DNA from: JBIKWM01 sp044356305
GTDB taxonomy: Bacteria; Bacteroidota; Bacteroidia; UBA10329
Reading direction: 5' to 3'
Length of the DNA: 64,000 nt
NCBI GenBank assembly: GCA_044356305.1
Contig: JBIKWM010000001.1
Span: 124,001-188,000 of the forward strand
Part shown: piece after piece, positions 40,742 through 50,227 of the stretch
Layout of the letters: each line of letters begins with the position of its first letter
Numbering within the stretch: position 1 is the stretch's first letter
Notes under the pieces: model-generated
What the model was told of the DNA's origin: nothing
The model's input: only the letters and a program-made list of their open reading frames with translations
Database searches by the model: none
Program-made: the position numbers and the translations under genes

Positions 40742-42825
40742 GGCGTTTCGCAGCATATTTCGCGCTGCTTATGGGCCCGCTAATGGCCGCTGCACAGGTC
40801 TATGACCCGCAGAACGAGAACATCATTGAACGCAAGGTGGAGACCGTGGCCGAGCAGAGCGATGACGACCAGGATTTCACCACCATGATGGACGAGATGG
40901 TGTATTATCTCGAAAATCCGCTCAATATCAACCGCGCCAGCTATCAGGACCTCGAGCAGTTGAACATGCTCGATGACATCACAATCAACAATCTGCTCGA
41001 TCATATAAAAAAGAACGGCAAGCTGCTCAATATCTATGAGTTGCAGACAGTGAACGGGTTCGACCTGCCGTTGATACGCAAGATTCAGCCCTTTATCAAA
41101 GTGAACGATGATCCGGATAAAAAGGGGTTCTCATTCCGCGACATGTTCAAGGAAGGGAGGCACGAGACGCTGATCCGCTACACACAGGTATTGGAGGAGC
41201 AATTGGGCTATTCGGCCATCGATGACAGTCTTTTGGCACTTAACCCTAACCAACGCTACCTGGGCGACCCGTACAGGCTGATGCTGCGCTACCGTTTCCA
41301 ACATGGCAACCGCGTCAGCTGGGGCCTTACGGCCGAGAAAGACCCCGGTGAGGAGTTCTTCACCGGAAGCAACAAGCAGGGCTTCGATTATTATTCCGCT
41401 CACCTCTTTGTGCGCAACATCGGGTTCCTGAAGGCCTTGGCCATTGGCGATTATCAGGCCCAGTTCGGGCAGGGGCTCACCATGTGGTCGGGGTTGGCAT
41501 TCGGCAAAACGGCCGATGGAATCAGCATTAAGCGCACAGCCGTGGGCCTTAGGCCGTATGCCTCGGTGGGCGAGTCCAATTTTCTGCGCGGGGGCGGATT
41601 CACGCTCGGTTTCGGGAAATTTGAGTTCACGGCCTTCGGCAGCTACCGTTGGCTCGATGGCAACGTGAGCATTGTTGACACCACCAGCAACGAGATTGAG
41701 GTGGTCACCAGCATCCAGACCAGCGGCTACCATCGCACACCCAACGAGCTGATTGACCGCAACTCGGTGAGTCAGCAGGCCTATGGCGGCAACGTGGCCT
41801 TTCGCACGCGTAAGCTCAAAGTGGGTCTTACTGGCGTGTATTACCTACTGTCGTCCGATCTGCTGCGGGGCGATGCATTGTATCAGAGGTTCGTGAACAT
41901 CGGTACCTACGGGGCCAATTTCGGGGTCGATTACAGTTGGGTGTGGCGCAACTTCCATTTTTTCGGTGAGGTGGCCATGGATCACAACAAGGCGGTGGCC
42001 ACCACCCATGGCGTGTACCTCACGCTCGATCCTCGGGTGAGCATCGGCATCATGTACCGCAACTTCAGCAAGGAGTATGTGGGCATGTTCAGCAATCCGA
42101 TACAGGAAGGCAATGGCGGGGCCAATGAGCAGGGTTATTACCTGGGCTACAATATCCAGCCCATCAGGAACTTTACCCTTTCGGGCTATTTCGATGTGTT
42201 CCGTTTCCCTTGGCTCACATACCTCACCAACTCGCCCAGCACAGGCTATGAGGTGATGAGTCAACTGTCGTTCCGCCCGTCAAAGACCCTCGACATCACG
42301 GCCCGGTTCAGGCAGAAACTGCGTCAATTGAACACGAGCAGCACCTACGACCCTGAACCTATCCAGACCCTCGAGGATCAGCTGCGCACGTATTACCGCC
42401 TCACGGTCACATTCTCGCTATCGAAGACAGTGAAACTGCGCAGCCGAGTGGAATACAGCCGCTACCGCAGGGGCGATGACGATGCCGAGGAGGGTTTCAT
42501 TGCCTACCAGGACATTTCGTATGACCCGCTCAAATTCCCCGTTTCGTTCTCAGGCCGCATAGCATGGTTCGATACCGACAGTTACAACACGCGCATCTAC
42601 ACCTACGAGAATGATGTGCTCTACGCCTATTCGTTGCCCGCCTATTACTATCAGGGCCTGCGCAGTTACCTCACAGTTCGGGTCACCCCTTATAAAGGCA
42701 TAGATGTATGGCTGCGCATAGGCAATACGCTGTACAGCAATCAGCAGAGCGTAGGCAGTGGCCTCGACCTCATCAATGGCACCAGCCGCACCGAGTTCAA
42801 GGCTCAGGTGCGGTTCAAGTTCTGA
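40738..42825 (+). CDS. Exported helix-hairpin-helix protein with barrel-like C-terminus
   Basis: A 695-residue protein with signal peptide (ends MAAAQ). Residues about 50-130 hold two helix-hairpin-helix units (NPLNINRASYQDLEQLNML, LNIYELQTVNGFDLPLIRKI), like ComEA and the Bacteroidetes HHH proteins. The remaining 550 residues are alternating aromatic strands that look like an outer-membrane beta-barrel (GLTMWSGLAFGKTADGISIK, FEFTAFGSYRWLDG). It is conserved in Bacteroidetes; a role in DNA handling at the surface is suggested only by the HHH units. Translationally coupled to the PorV-like gene. Confidence 0.82.
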   Translation: MRRFAAYFALLMGPLMAAAQVYDPQNENIIERKVETVAEQSDDDQDFTTMMDEMVYYLENPLNINRASYQDLEQLNMLDDITINNLLDHIKKNGKLLNIYELQTVNGFDLPLIRKIQPFIKVNDDPDKKGFSFRDMFKEGRHETLIRYTQVLEEQLGYSAIDDSLLALNPNQRYLGDPYRLMLRYRFQHGNRVSWGLTAEKDPGEEFFTGSNKQGFDYYSAHLFVRNIGFLKALAIGDYQAQFGQGLTMWSGLAFGKTADGISIKRTAVGLRPYASVGESNFLRGGGFTLGFGKFEFTAFGSYRWLDGNVSIVDTTSNEIEVVTSIQTSGYHRTPNELIDRNSVSQQAYGGNVAFRTRKLKVGLTGVYYLLSSDLLRGDALYQRFVNIGTYGANFGVDYSWVWRNFHFFGEVAMDHNKAVATTHGVYLTLDPRVSIGIMYRNFSKEYVGMFSNPIQEGNGGANEQGYYLGYNIQPIRNFTLSGYFDVFRFPWLTYLTNSPSTGYEVMSQLSFRPSKTLDITARFRQKLRQLNTSSTYDPEPIQTLEDQLRTYYRLTVTFSLSKTVKLRSRVEYSRYRRGDDDAEEGFIAYQDISYDPLKFPVSFSGRIAWFDTDSYNTRIYTYENDVLYAYSLPAYYYQGLRSYLTVRVTPYKGIDVWLRIGNTLYSNQQSVGSGLDLINGTSRTEFKAQVRFKF

Positions 42826-42867
42826 TAGTTCCCGGAAACGGTCATCCCCTCCCCCACACCGCCCATA

Positions 42868-42875
42868 TATATTTG
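42868..42875 (+). promoter_or_regulatory. -7 promoter element before proline dehydrogenase
   Basis: TATATTTG is an exact TAnnTTTG match in the 77-bp gap, 28 bp before the start codon. Confidence 0.55.
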
Positions 42876-42902
42876 ACCGCCCAATGGGCAAGCCCTTCCG
42901 CA

Positions 42903-44072
42903 ATGCGGTTTGACGACACTTCTGTAGCCTTCTCAGACCGCACCGATGCCGAAGTGCGCAGGGCCAAATGGCTTTTCACTCTGGTTGGCAGCCCTACGCT
43001 TGTAAAGATGGGCAGTCCGCTGCTCAATCTGGCCCTGCGGCTTCATCTACCGGTAAAAGGGCTTATCCGCAGCACGGTCTTCAGTCATTTCTGCGGAGGC
43101 GAGGACATCCCCTCGTGCAGCGTCACGGTTGATCGGCTCTACCGTTCGCACATCCACAGTCTGCTCGATTTCTCGGCCGAAGGGAAAGACACCGAGGACG
43201 ATCATGACCGGGTGATGCGTGAGGTCATGCTCACGATACACAATGCTGCCGATGACAGGCGGATACCGTTCGCGGTGTTCAAGTGCACCGGGCTGGTGCG
43301 CTTCGGTCTGCTCGAGAAACTCTCTGGCAGTGGCCCATTGACCCAAGAGGAGAAGACCGAATGGGGCCGTGCCCGCGGCCGAGTGGTGCGTCTGTGCGAA
43401 GAGGCTGCGCGGTGCAATGTCCCCATATTCATTGATGCCGAAGAGAGTTGGATCCAAGATGCCATAGACCTGTTGGCGCACGAGATGATGGCCTTGCACA
43501 ACAGACAGAAGGCCATAGTGCACAACACGGTTCAACTGTATCGGCACGACCGTCTGCAACACCTTAATAAAGCCCACGCCACAGCCAAGAATGACGGCTA
43601 TATCTATGGGGTGAAACTTGTACGCGGGGCCTACATGGAAAAGGAACGCGAGCGGGCCGCCAAGCACGGCTACCCATCGCCCATACATGCCGACAAGGCC
43701 AGTACCGACCGCGATTTCGACCAGGCTGTCGAACATTGCCTCGCCCACTTGTCGGAGGTTTCTGTGTTCATTGGCACACACAACGAGAACAGTTGCGCAA
43801 CTGCCTCTGGGTGGCTGACGAGCTCGGGCAAAAGGCCTGACGAACGCCACGTCTGGTTCGGGCAACTGCTCGGAATGAGCGACAACATCAGTTACGCACT
43901 TGCCCAAGCAGGCCATAATGTGGTGAAGTATGTGCCTTATGGACCGGTGGCCGATGTGATGCCCTACCTCATCCGCAGGGCTGAGGAGAACACTTCCATT
44001 GCCGGACAGACAGGGCGCGAACTGAGTCTGATAAGGCGCGAGATTGAGCGCAGAAAAACCAGGACGGCCTGA
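42903..44072 (+). CDS. Proline dehydrogenase
   Basis: A 389-residue FAD enzyme that oxidises proline to pyrroline-5-carboxylate, feeding electrons to quinone. Conserved blocks are FIDAEESWIQDAIDLL, GVKLVRGAYMEKER, FIGTHNE, FGQLLGMSDNISYALA, KYVPYGPVADVMPYLIRRAEEN. It is the stand-alone form, without the aldehyde dehydrogenase half of PutA. The start at 42903 follows the promoter element; the frame is open upstream into the HHH-protein gene. Confidence 0.93.
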   Translation: MRFDDTSVAFSDRTDAEVRRAKWLFTLVGSPTLVKMGSPLLNLALRLHLPVKGLIRSTVFSHFCGGEDIPSCSVTVDRLYRSHIHSLLDFSAEGKDTEDDHDRVMREVMLTIHNAADDRRIPFAVFKCTGLVRFGLLEKLSGSGPLTQEEKTEWGRARGRVVRLCEEAARCNVPIFIDAEESWIQDAIDLLAHEMMALHNRQKAIVHNTVQLYRHDRLQHLNKAHATAKNDGYIYGVKLVRGAYMEKERERAAKHGYPSPIHADKASTDRDFDQAVEHCLAHLSEVSVFIGTHNENSCATASGWLTSSGKRPDERHVWFGQLLGMSDNISYALAQAGHNVVKYVPYGPVADVMPYLIRRAEENTSIAGQTGRELSLIRREIERRKTRTA

Positions 44073-44107
44073 GCCATTTTTGACGAAATTGCAGGCCGCT
44101 CCGCCCC

Positions 44108-46756
44108 ATGGACGCCCGCATGTCAGTGCACGACCCATCATTTGCCGCTCTGCTCGACCATTTCGAGCGTTGCACCGTAATTATCGGTCCTGACCTGCGG
44201 GTGATGCACTTCAATAAACTTGCTGCCACCAGCCACAGACTGCGCCATGGGGCCGAATTGGTTGAGGGTGCTGCATACTTTGACATTGTCCCATCTGACC
44301 AGAACAAGAGCTTCTTGCGCAACTTCATGGCTGCGCTGGCTGGCCGTAAGGTGTCTTTTGAACGAAGAGAAGCCGATGGTGGCTGGACCGAGGGCCGCAT
44401 GACCCCATTCCAATATGGCGAAGGGGCCATTCAGGGGGTTACCTATTCCTTCATCAGCATAGCCGAAAGGAAAAATGCTGAACGCGGTGCAGAAGAGGGC
44501 GAACTGGTGATGCGCGCCTTGGAAGGCAATGACCTGCAGGCATTCATCCTCCTCGATGAAAAAGGGCGGCTGATTAAATGGAACAGCAGGGCAGCTTCAA
44601 TGCTGATGCGGCACAATGCAGCACCACAGCGCGGTGCGGCCATAAGAGACCTTGTCCATTCCGAATGGGAGCAGCGTGTGGGCGTACTTCTCAAGGTTGT
44701 GACCAATGGTGGGGTGGTCAGCGATGAGTTTGACATGCCCGACACGGTAGATGGCATGGTGGAGATGCACATAGAGCTTGTGCGGCATGACAATCACCCG
44801 CTCATTTGCGTCTGGGGTCATGATATCACAGCGCAGAAACGGGCGGGCAGGTCACTGCGCGACAACGAAGCCAATCTGCGTGCTGTATTCGACAGCAGCC
44901 TAAGCTCCTATCTCCTCATTGACAGACAGCTGCGCATCCTTGCATTTAATGGCGTGGCCGATCAGATATCGCGGACCGTTTACGGCAAGCCACTGTCGCG
45001 CATGATGAGCGCGGCCGATGTTCTGGCCGTTGAAAGAAGACCTGAGACTCAGGCTGAGATTGATAGGGCCTTCTCAGGTGAATATGTGGTGGCCGAGAAG
45101 TTGAACATTGTAGACGGCACCGAACGTTGGTTTGAGCGCCATTACGACCCCGTCAAGGGTCCTGACGGCAAGATTGACCGCATCACTTTCTGGTCCATCG
45201 ATGTCACTGAACGCAGAAAGATGTATGTGGATCTGCGAACCAGTGAAGAGAAGTTCCGCAAGCTGGCCACCCTGCTTCCTGTTGGCATCTATCAGATTGA
45301 TGCTGAAGGCCGGTCTGTCCTTACCAATAACGCACTGGAACAGATAGTCGGTACAGATAGAGAGGGCATAGTTGACGGCTCGTGGAAGGAAAAGGTGCAT
45401 CCTGATGACCTTCCGGAGCTACAGGCCGAATGGGACCGCGCCACCTCTGTCCGTGACAGTTTTCAGATGGCATTCCGATTCCTTAGGGCCGATGGCGAGC
45501 AGGTGCATGTGCTCGAAAGCGCTGTTCCACTATACACCCAGAGCGGTGAATTCAACGGTTATGTGGGCACGGTGGTTGACCTCACCTCACAGATCAAGGC
45601 CACGCAACTCGAACAGGAGAAGGGGCTGGCTGAGCGCTCTCTGCGTTTCCGGAGCGATTTCCTGGCCAGCATGAGCCACGAGATTCGCACACCACTCAAC
45701 GGCATCATGGGCATGGCGGAGCTGCTGAGCACCGCTGTGGCAGGCGATGAGGAACGCTCCATGGCCCGTAACATTTTGCATTCTGCCACCGATCTCAGGG
45801 CCATTGTCAATGAGGTCCTTGAACTGTCGAAGCTCGAGGCCGGGAAGGTGCGGCCCGAAGCTGTGGCATTCAATCTGCGCGAGATGATGGCCCATGTGGT
45901 GGCACAACATGATGTGGAGGCCACGCGCAAAGGCCTGAAAATGGAGGTCCACATAGAAGATTCGTGCCCGGTTGAGGTCATAAGCGACCGCAGGCGCGTG
46001 GGTCAGGTGCTCGGCAACCTGCTCCGCAATGCAGTGAAGTTCACATCGACCGGAAAAGTTAGCCTCCACTGTGTTCTCAGCAGCCCAGAGACCCTCTTGT
46101 TTGAGGTGACCGATACCGGACCGGGCATTCCTGAGGCCGACCGCTCGAAACTCTTTATCGATTTCTCGCAGCTCGACCACACCACCGCACAAAATATGGA
46201 GGGCACTGGCCTCGGCCTCTCCATAAGCCGCAAACTTGTAGGTCTACTAGGCGGTACAATCGGTGTACGGAGCACCGTGGGCAAGGGTAGCACCTTCTGG
46301 TTCACATTACATCTGAACGCGCCTGCCTCCCCAACTGAAAATAAAGTGAGTGACGGGGCGAAGACCCCATCTGTGCTGCAAGGCCTAAGGGTGCTTCTGG
46401 TAGAGGACAACCTTATCAATCAAAAGGCTTTCATGGTGATGCTGCGCAAATTCGGGTGCAATGTGACCGCATGCTCCAACGGCCGCGAGGCGGTCAATGC
46501 CTTTGCGCCAGACCGTTTCGACATCATCCTGATGGATATTCAGATGCCTGAGATGGACGGCATTCAGGCCACCTCCGAGATAAGGGGCGGCCACCGGCAT
46601 GTTCCGCCCATAATCGGGCTCAGCGGCAACATTCTGGAGCGCGATGCCGATGGCCGGTTCGCCACCGGCATGGATGATCTGTTGCTCAAGCCTGTTGTGA
46701 GCCACGAAGTGGAGCGCAAATTGCTGATGTGGGCCTCGGGCACCGCCTCGAACTAA
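44108..46756 (+). CDS. Multi-PAS hybrid histidine kinase
   Basis: An 882-residue soluble signalling protein with no membrane segment. Four PAS-like domains lie at about residues 10-125, 138-250, 258-375 and 378-500. The HisKA domain has the phospho-acceptor His524 in FLASMSHEIRTPLNG. The HATPase domain shows NLLRNAVKF, DTGPGIPEAD and GTGLGLSISRKLVG. A receiver domain (about 762-880) has Asp810 in IILMDIQMPEMDG. Such hybrids pass phosphate on to an HPt protein, not seen nearby. The signal is unknown; PAS domains could sense redox or small molecules. Confidence 0.93.
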   Translation: MDARMSVHDPSFAALLDHFERCTVIIGPDLRVMHFNKLAATSHRLRHGAELVEGAAYFDIVPSDQNKSFLRNFMAALAGRKVSFERREADGGWTEGRMTPFQYGEGAIQGVTYSFISIAERKNAERGAEEGELVMRALEGNDLQAFILLDEKGRLIKWNSRAASMLMRHNAAPQRGAAIRDLVHSEWEQRVGVLLKVVTNGGVVSDEFDMPDTVDGMVEMHIELVRHDNHPLICVWGHDITAQKRAGRSLRDNEANLRAVFDSSLSSYLLIDRQLRILAFNGVADQISRTVYGKPLSRMMSAADVLAVERRPETQAEIDRAFSGEYVVAEKLNIVDGTERWFERHYDPVKGPDGKIDRITFWSIDVTERRKMYVDLRTSEEKFRKLATLLPVGIYQIDAEGRSVLTNNALEQIVGTDREGIVDGSWKEKVHPDDLPELQAEWDRATSVRDSFQMAFRFLRADGEQVHVLESAVPLYTQSGEFNGYVGTVVDLTSQIKATQLEQEKGLAERSLRFRSDFLASMSHEIRTPLNGIMGMAELLSTAVAGDEERSMARNILHSATDLRAIVNEVLELSKLEAGKVRPEAVAFNLREMMAHVVAQHDVEATRKGLKMEVHIEDSCPVEVISDRRRVGQVLGNLLRNAVKFTSTGKVSLHCVLSSPETLLFEVTDTGPGIPEADRSKLFIDFSQLDHTTAQNMEGTGLGLSISRKLVGLLGGTIGVRSTVGKGSTFWFTLHLNAPASPTENKVSDGAKTPSVLQGLRVLLVEDNLINQKAFMVMLRKFGCNVTACSNGREAVNAFAPDRFDIILMDIQMPEMDGIQATSEIRGGHRHVPPIIGLSGNILERDADGRFATGMDDLLLKPVVSHEVERKLLMWASGTASN

Positions 46757-46786
46757 TTTCACGGCCCGTTTATCTGAATCAGTAAA

Positions 46787-47632
46787 ATGCCATTCATCGC
46801 AGTCCTTCTCCCATTCCTGCTGCTCCTGTCGGCCCCAGCGCTGGCACAGACCCCAAGTCGGGATCAGATCTATCAGGGCATGATGAGCACCATCAAGAAC
46901 ATCCGCACACTCAGGTTCCATCTCTATAAATCTGAGCGGATAAAAGGCGAGATGAAGGCAGGTGAACAGGATGTGAAACTGAATCAGACACCGTTCAAGG
47001 TCTACCTGAAAGTGAAATCGCCCAACGCGGGTGCAGAGGTGTTATACATTGAAGGAACCAACAGCAACAATGCGCTGGTATATCCGGGCTCATTCCCCTA
47101 TGTGAATCTCAACCTTGACCCCGATGGCAGCATACTTAGAAAAGACCAGCACCACAGTGTGAAAGAGCTCGGGTTTAAATACACGGGCGAGGTGATTGGC
47201 ACGCTGCACGACCGGTTCAAGGACAAGATGAATGAATATTTTCAGGTGCTCGGTGAGGTGGAACATAAAGGCGTGAAGTGCTATAAGGTGTTCATTGACA
47301 ACAAACAGTACGCCTACGAGAACTACACGGTGAAGGCCGGTGAGAACCTATTGACCATAGCCCGCAGGTTAAAGGTGAACGAGTACATGCTGCTTGAGCA
47401 GAACAAACTGGGCAGTTTCACAAGTGTCAAGGCAGGCCAGGTGATCAAAGTGCCAAACTCGTACTGCAAGACCATAGAGGCGTACATCGACAAGCAGACC
47501 TTTCTGCCCATCTATCAGAAGATGAGCGATGAACATGGTCTCGTGGCCATTTACGAGTACTCTGGCCTGAAAGTGAACCCCACCATAGCCCCTGAGGAAT
47601 TCACAGAGGATTTCAAGGACTATAAATTCTAA
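46787..47632 (+). CDS. DUF1571 exported protein with an inserted LysM domain
   Basis: A 281-residue protein with a signal peptide (ends LALAQ). The main fold matches DUF1571, a LolA/LolB-like outer-membrane-associated family (IRTLRFHLYKSERI, FKVYLKVKSPNAGAEVLY, FLPIYQKMSDEHGLVAIYEY). A LysM peptidoglycan-binding domain is inserted at about residues 178-225 (YTVKAGENLLTIARRLKVNEYMLL, VKAGQVIKVPN). The insertion would tether the fold to the cell wall. It lies 30 bp after the kinase gene on the same strand. Confidence 0.85.
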   Translation: MPFIAVLLPFLLLLSAPALAQTPSRDQIYQGMMSTIKNIRTLRFHLYKSERIKGEMKAGEQDVKLNQTPFKVYLKVKSPNAGAEVLYIEGTNSNNALVYPGSFPYVNLNLDPDGSILRKDQHHSVKELGFKYTGEVIGTLHDRFKDKMNEYFQVLGEVEHKGVKCYKVFIDNKQYAYENYTVKAGENLLTIARRLKVNEYMLLEQNKLGSFTSVKAGQVIKVPNSYCKTIEAYIDKQTFLPIYQKMSDEHGLVAIYEYSGLKVNPTIAPEEFTEDFKDYKF

Positions 47633-47666
47633 TAGAAAGGCCCTCATCCATAACAAAGGAATATCC

Positions 47667-48710
47667 ATGTCATTGAACATCAACCTACTAAAGGAGATAT
47701 GCGAGACCCCCGGAGCGCCCGGTCATGAACAGCGCATCCGGCAGGTTGTGCTTCGCGAGGCCACAACGCATGCCGATGAGATGGCTGTGGACAACATGGG
47801 CAATGTGACGGCCATAAAGCGCGGCCGCGACCCGAAGCGGGTCATGGTGGCCGCCCACATGGACGAGATCAGCTTCATTGTGAGCCACATTGATGACAAT
47901 GGTTTTCTGCGGTTCCATCCTTTGGGCGGTTTTGACCCGAAGACCCTGACCGCCCAGCGCGTTATCGTGCATGGGAAAAAAGATCTTGTAGGGGTGATGG
48001 GAAGCAAGCCCATACATGTGATGAGCCCAGATGAGCGCAACAAGCCGCCCAAGATCTCAGATTTCTTCATCGATATGGGAATGGGACGCGAGGAGGTGGC
48101 CTCCATCGTTTCGGTGGGCGATGTGGTGACCCGCCAACGCGAGCTGATAGAAATGGGCAACTGCGTGAACTGCAAGAGCATCGACAACCGGGTGTCTGTA
48201 TTCATTCTTTTGGAGGCCCTGCGCAGGTTGGGTGAGGTGCCCTTTGATGTCTATGCGGTTTTCACGGTGCAGGAGGAGGTCGGCATCCGTGGGGCCAATG
48301 CCAGCGCCCTGCAGCATCAGCCCCACTTCGGCATCGGTCTCGATACGACCATAGCCTTTGATGTGCCTGGTTCGACCCCGCACGAGCGTGTGACTGAGCT
48401 GGGCAAGGGCACCGCCATCAAGATCATGGACTCAAGCACCATATGCGACCAGCGCATGGTGCGGTACATGAAGGAAGTGGCCGACCGCAACGGCATCATG
48501 TGGCAGCCAGAGGTGCTGCCGGCCGGTGGCACAGACACGGCCGCCATTCAGCGCATGAGCGCTGGCGGGTCCATATCGGGCGCCATAAGCATCCCCACAA
48601 GGCACATTCATCAGGTGATTGAGATGGCCGACAAGGGCGATATTGAAGCCAGCATACGCCTGTTGGTGCACTGCCTTGAGGACCTTGACCGGTTCGACTG
48701 GGCTCACTGA
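47667..48710 (+). CDS. M42-family aminopeptidase
   Basis: A 347-residue cytoplasmic metallopeptidase of the M42 glutamyl-aminopeptidase/cellulase family, which assemble as large tetrahedral complexes that trim peptides. Metal and catalytic residues are visible: AHMDEISF (His, Asp), CKSIDNRV (bridging Asp), FTVQEEVGIRGA (Glu base and Glu ligand), GLDTT (Asp) and PTRHIHQVIEM (His). It is convergent with the next gene, overlapping it by 7 bp at the stop codons. Confidence 0.93.
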   Translation: MSLNINLLKEICETPGAPGHEQRIRQVVLREATTHADEMAVDNMGNVTAIKRGRDPKRVMVAAHMDEISFIVSHIDDNGFLRFHPLGGFDPKTLTAQRVIVHGKKDLVGVMGSKPIHVMSPDERNKPPKISDFFIDMGMGREEVASIVSVGDVVTRQRELIEMGNCVNCKSIDNRVSVFILLEALRRLGEVPFDVYAVFTVQEEVGIRGANASALQHQPHFGIGLDTTIAFDVPGSTPHERVTELGKGTAIKIMDSSTICDQRMVRYMKEVADRNGIMWQPEVLPAGGTDTAAIQRMSAGGSISGAISIPTRHIHQVIEMADKGDIEASIRLLVHCLEDLDRFDWAH

Positions 48711-50107
48711 GGCCCGATCGCTTCAAACACGGCCAGCATGGGTTGGCCACTGCCATCACCATAAATGGCCACGGCACGCAGATCCGGGTCGTCTATCATG
48801 CTCTGGTAAGTTATTCCTGCATTGATTGGTCCCAGCCAGCTATCCCATGCCACCACAATGCCCGGCCCGAACTCCTCCTTGGCAAATGGCCGCATACGGT
48901 TCCCATACTTGGCGAACGGGTCAGTGGCCGTGATCACCCACCAATAGGGCTCTGAGCCTATCACATCCCTGTTGCCGAGCCCCTCCCGTGCCAGGGCTGT
49001 GTTGGCCTGAACGATACGCTCTTGAAGCGGGGTGAGTGTGAATTCGGATAGTTGGAGGGCAGCATGGTTGGAGGTGAACGGAAAAATGAGGACATATCCT
49101 ACCAATGCGACCACCGCCCAGCGCCCCTTACCGCTAAGGCGCGCATCTATGGCCTCCCTTATTGCGATGATGGCCTCCGATGCGATGATGGCGCACAAAG
49201 GGGCGATTGCGATAAGCACCCGAGATAATCCGGCCGACCCGAACAGCCCCTTCCACCAGAACAAGCTGTGAGATAACAGATAAACAACCACCGGGCCCAC
49301 CAGGAGCAACGTGCCCCGCCAGTCATTCCTGACCTTGAAAGTCATCACCATCAGCCCGAACCAAAAGAGAACATATACAGGTAGCCCGAGCACGTAAATG
49401 AGGTGCTCAGCAAAATGCCACAGTGGTCCAGACCCGTATTTGAGCGCACCCACCGCGTACGGATTGCCTGTGAAAACATGTGATACATCGTGGCCGGTGG
49501 CGGTATAGAGGCCTGACATGATAAGAGTGCCCGATGCGAGGAGAAGAACCTGCCACTTTGGTGCATTACCCGAGATCATGTACAATCCGAAAACAGGCAG
49601 AAGCAGGAACCCTTCGGTGCGACAGAACGGAAGGGCCGAGAGCAGAAGTGCACCTGCGACATTGTTCCCACCAAGAAGCAGGAGCACCCCACCTGCCAGC
49701 ACAAGGCCGAAGGTGGGTTCGGTGAGGCCGCTCTGCGAGGCCATGATCACATCGGGGCACAGGCTGAACAGCACCAGCGGCAGCCATGGCATGGGCCGTT
49801 GGCGCCCTGCCTGAATGAACCATAGCAGGCCGGCTGTGATGGCAATGACCAAAGCCTGATACACCTTGATGCCCAAAAAGCCATATTGCGCAAAGGGCGA
49901 GGCAAGGACTGTGAACACCGGTTTGGCCCAGTGATCAAGCAGAAGAATGGGATGGTCCCATGCGTGGCGGGCAAAAAGATAGTGGGTGATGCTGTCTCCC
50001 GTTCCCCAGGTGCCATCGGTTATCACAGAAACGGCACTCAGCACCAGCGCCACCAGCAGGGTGGGCCGGAGCCACGGGGGCAACATGTCTTTTCGGGCCG
50101 GTCTCAT
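48704..50107 (-). CDS. GT-C fold membrane glycosyltransferase-like protein
   Basis: A 467-residue protein with about 11 to 13 membrane segments and a C-terminal soluble part. The first periplasmic loop has WGTGDSITHYLFARHAWDHP, with the Asp of GT-C polyprenyl-phosphate-sugar transferases, and later CRTEGFLLLPV, similar to PMT/ArnT-like and DUF2029-like enzymes. It probably moves a sugar from a lipid carrier to an envelope acceptor; donor and acceptor are unknown. Its own promoter element TACCTTTG lies at 50125-50118, 11 bp before the start. Confidence 0.75.
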   Translation of the reverse strand: MRPARKDMLPPWLRPTLLVALVLSAVSVITDGTWGTGDSITHYLFARHAWDHPILLLDHWAKPVFTVLASPFAQYGFLGIKVYQALVIAITAGLLWFIQAGRQRPMPWLPLVLFSLCPDVIMASQSGLTEPTFGLVLAGGVLLLLGGNNVAGALLLSALPFCRTEGFLLLPVFGLYMISGNAPKWQVLLLASGTLIMSGLYTATGHDVSHVFTGNPYAVGALKYGSGPLWHFAEHLIYVLGLPVYVLFWFGLMVMTFKVRNDWRGTLLLVGPVVVYLLSHSLFWWKGLFGSAGLSRVLIAIAPLCAIIASEAIIAIREAIDARLSGKGRWAVVALVGYVLIFPFTSNHAALQLSEFTLTPLQERIVQANTALAREGLGNRDVIGSEPYWWVITATDPFAKYGNRMRPFAKEEFGPGIVVAWDSWLGPINAGITYQSMIDDPDLRAVAIYGDGSGQPMLAVFEAIGPQ

Positions 50108-50117
50108 GCGTCTGGGC

Positions 50118-50125
50118 CAAAGGTA
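50118..50125 (-). promoter_or_regulatory. -7 promoter element of the GT-C gene
   Basis: TACCTTTG on the minus strand matches the -7 consensus exactly and supports the start at 50107. Confidence 0.55.
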
Positions 50126-50215
50126 TCGGGATGCGTTGTCCTATCCCATCAAATCAAATACGCTTTTTGCGCCTCTCTTTTTGCGTTTTTTATTTTGCGC
50201 TTCGCAATCTATTAA

Positions 50216-50223
50216 TATTTTTG
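50216..50223 (+). promoter_or_regulatory. -7 promoter element of the ATPase gene
   Basis: TATTTTTG with TTTTG 18 bp upstream (50193-50197) fits the Bacteroidetes -33/-7 promoter. It ends 5 bp before the start codon, implying a leaderless message. Confidence 0.6.
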
Positions 50224-50227
50224 TCGG

